DNA of 64,000 nt, from NCBI GenBank assembly GCA_025345505.1, contig JANVCC010000011.1, positions 3,109,849 to 3,173,848 on the forward strand. The letters are read 5' to 3'. The position numbers were made by a program, and so were the translations under genes. The first letter of the stretch is position 1; each line of letters begins with the position of its first letter. Shown piece after piece: positions 63,588 to 64,000 of the stretch. Origin of the DNA: Todiramphus chloris collaris. Lineage: Eukaryota; Chordata; Aves; Coraciiformes; Alcedinidae. A model generated the notes under the pieces. It was not told the origin of the DNA. It did no database searches and was given only the letters and a program-made list of their open reading frames with translations.

Positions 63588-64000
63588 AATGTGAGTCAGC
63601 AGTGTGCGCAGGCGGCCAAGAAGGCCAATGGCATTCTGGCTTATATTAGAAACACTGTGGCCAGCAGGAATAAGGAGGTGATCGTCCCCCTGTACTTGGC
63701 CCTGGTGAGGCCACACCTTGAATATTGCATTCAGTTCTGGGCCCCTCACTATAAGAAGGACATAGAAGTGCTGGAGCATGTCCAGAAAAGGGCAACGAGG
63801 CTGGTGAAGGGCCTAGACCACAAGTTCTGTGAGGAGCAGGTGAGGAAGCTGGGATCATTGAGACTGGAGAAGAGGAGGCTGAGGGGAGATCTAATTGCTC
63901 TCTACAACTGCCTGAAAAGAGGTTGGAGCAAGGAGGGGGACAACTTCTTCTCCCTGGTGAGGTGTGACAGGACCAGAAGGAATGGATGCAAGCTGTGCCA
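63588..64000 (+). mobile_element. CR1 LINE fragment, cut by the window end
   Basis: Plus orientation. GCGGCCAAGAAGGCCAATGG, CCTGGTGAGGCCACACCTTG, GGGCCCCTCACTATAAGAAG and GAGAAGAGGAGGCTGAGGGG are close to a young CR1 copy. The element continues beyond 64000. The minus-strand frames 63426-63779 and 63646-63858 overlap it. Confidence 0.93.

Larger units (their letters stand above)
39153..64000 (-). other. TENM4: Sequence upstream of exon F, probably TENM4 intron
   Basis: About 24.8 kb with no recognisable coding exon. Exon F starts in phase 1, so at least one more coding exon must lie upstream. The preceding cytoplasmic exon, which in teneurins ends around a TLTDTEHEN motif, was looked for on the minus strand and not found, so the intron probably runs past the window edge. 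It holds five CR1 pieces, simple repeats, a diverged 63-base repeat pair and a 100-N gap. Stretches such as 41120-45820, 48650-53110 and 54230-57880 have no named feature. Confidence 0.65.

Noticed and set aside
39153-64000. MIR708, which in mammals lies in an early TENM4 intron
   Set aside because: I looked for the remembered mature sequence core (AGCTTACAATCTAGCTG) on both strands and saw no match. The hairpin is probably further upstream.

Overview
The window is vertebrate, almost certainly bird, nuclear DNA. It is AT-rich and mostly non-coding, and it carries many 3' fragments of CR1 LINEs with the avian/crocodilian type of tail (ending in short ATTCTRTGATT-like repeats). Its only clear gene is a teneurin whose translated exons match teneurin-4 (TENM4/ODZ4) as I remember it. 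No bacterial-type operons, CRISPR arrays, rRNA or tRNA genes were seen.

TENM4 is on the minus strand, so the protein reads from high to low coordinates. Six coding exons are resolved to the base, all with GT-AG boundaries and matching phases: F (38900-39152), E (33631-33729), D (31329-31564), C (11190-11360), B (6447-6661) and A (1017-1227). Together they hold 1,185 coding bases, about 395 residues. They cover the proline-rich distal half of the cytoplasmic domain (F, E, start of D), the single membrane span (end of D), the extracellular stalk (C) and the juxtamembrane ectodomain up to the point where the EGF repeats should begin (B, A). The N-terminal exons and everything from the EGF repeats on lie outside the window.

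Layout: 1-1016 is intron after exon A. The introns between A, B, C, D, E and F are about 5.2, 4.5, 20.0, 2.1 and 5.2 kb. 39153-64000 is about 25 kb of sequence upstream of exon F, most simply more TENM4 intron, with CR1 pieces, simple repeats and a 100-N assembly gap (58135-58234).

Points of interest inside the non-coding DNA: a 46-codon coding-like frame on the minus strand at 12516-12656 that I cannot identify; an exon-like 42-base cassette with strong splice sites and in-frame stops at 35832-35873; a homeodomain-site-rich block with a perfect paired site near 29.5-29.7 kb; a perfect RFX X-box at 9345-9358; a degraded CR1 reverse transcriptase copy at about 23.6-24.7 kb; and two diverged repeat pairs (about 1.45/5.38 kb and 62.02/63.49 kb). 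I found no convincing wholly new gene system. The window reads as one large neuronal gene with regulatory and fossil-repeat content.
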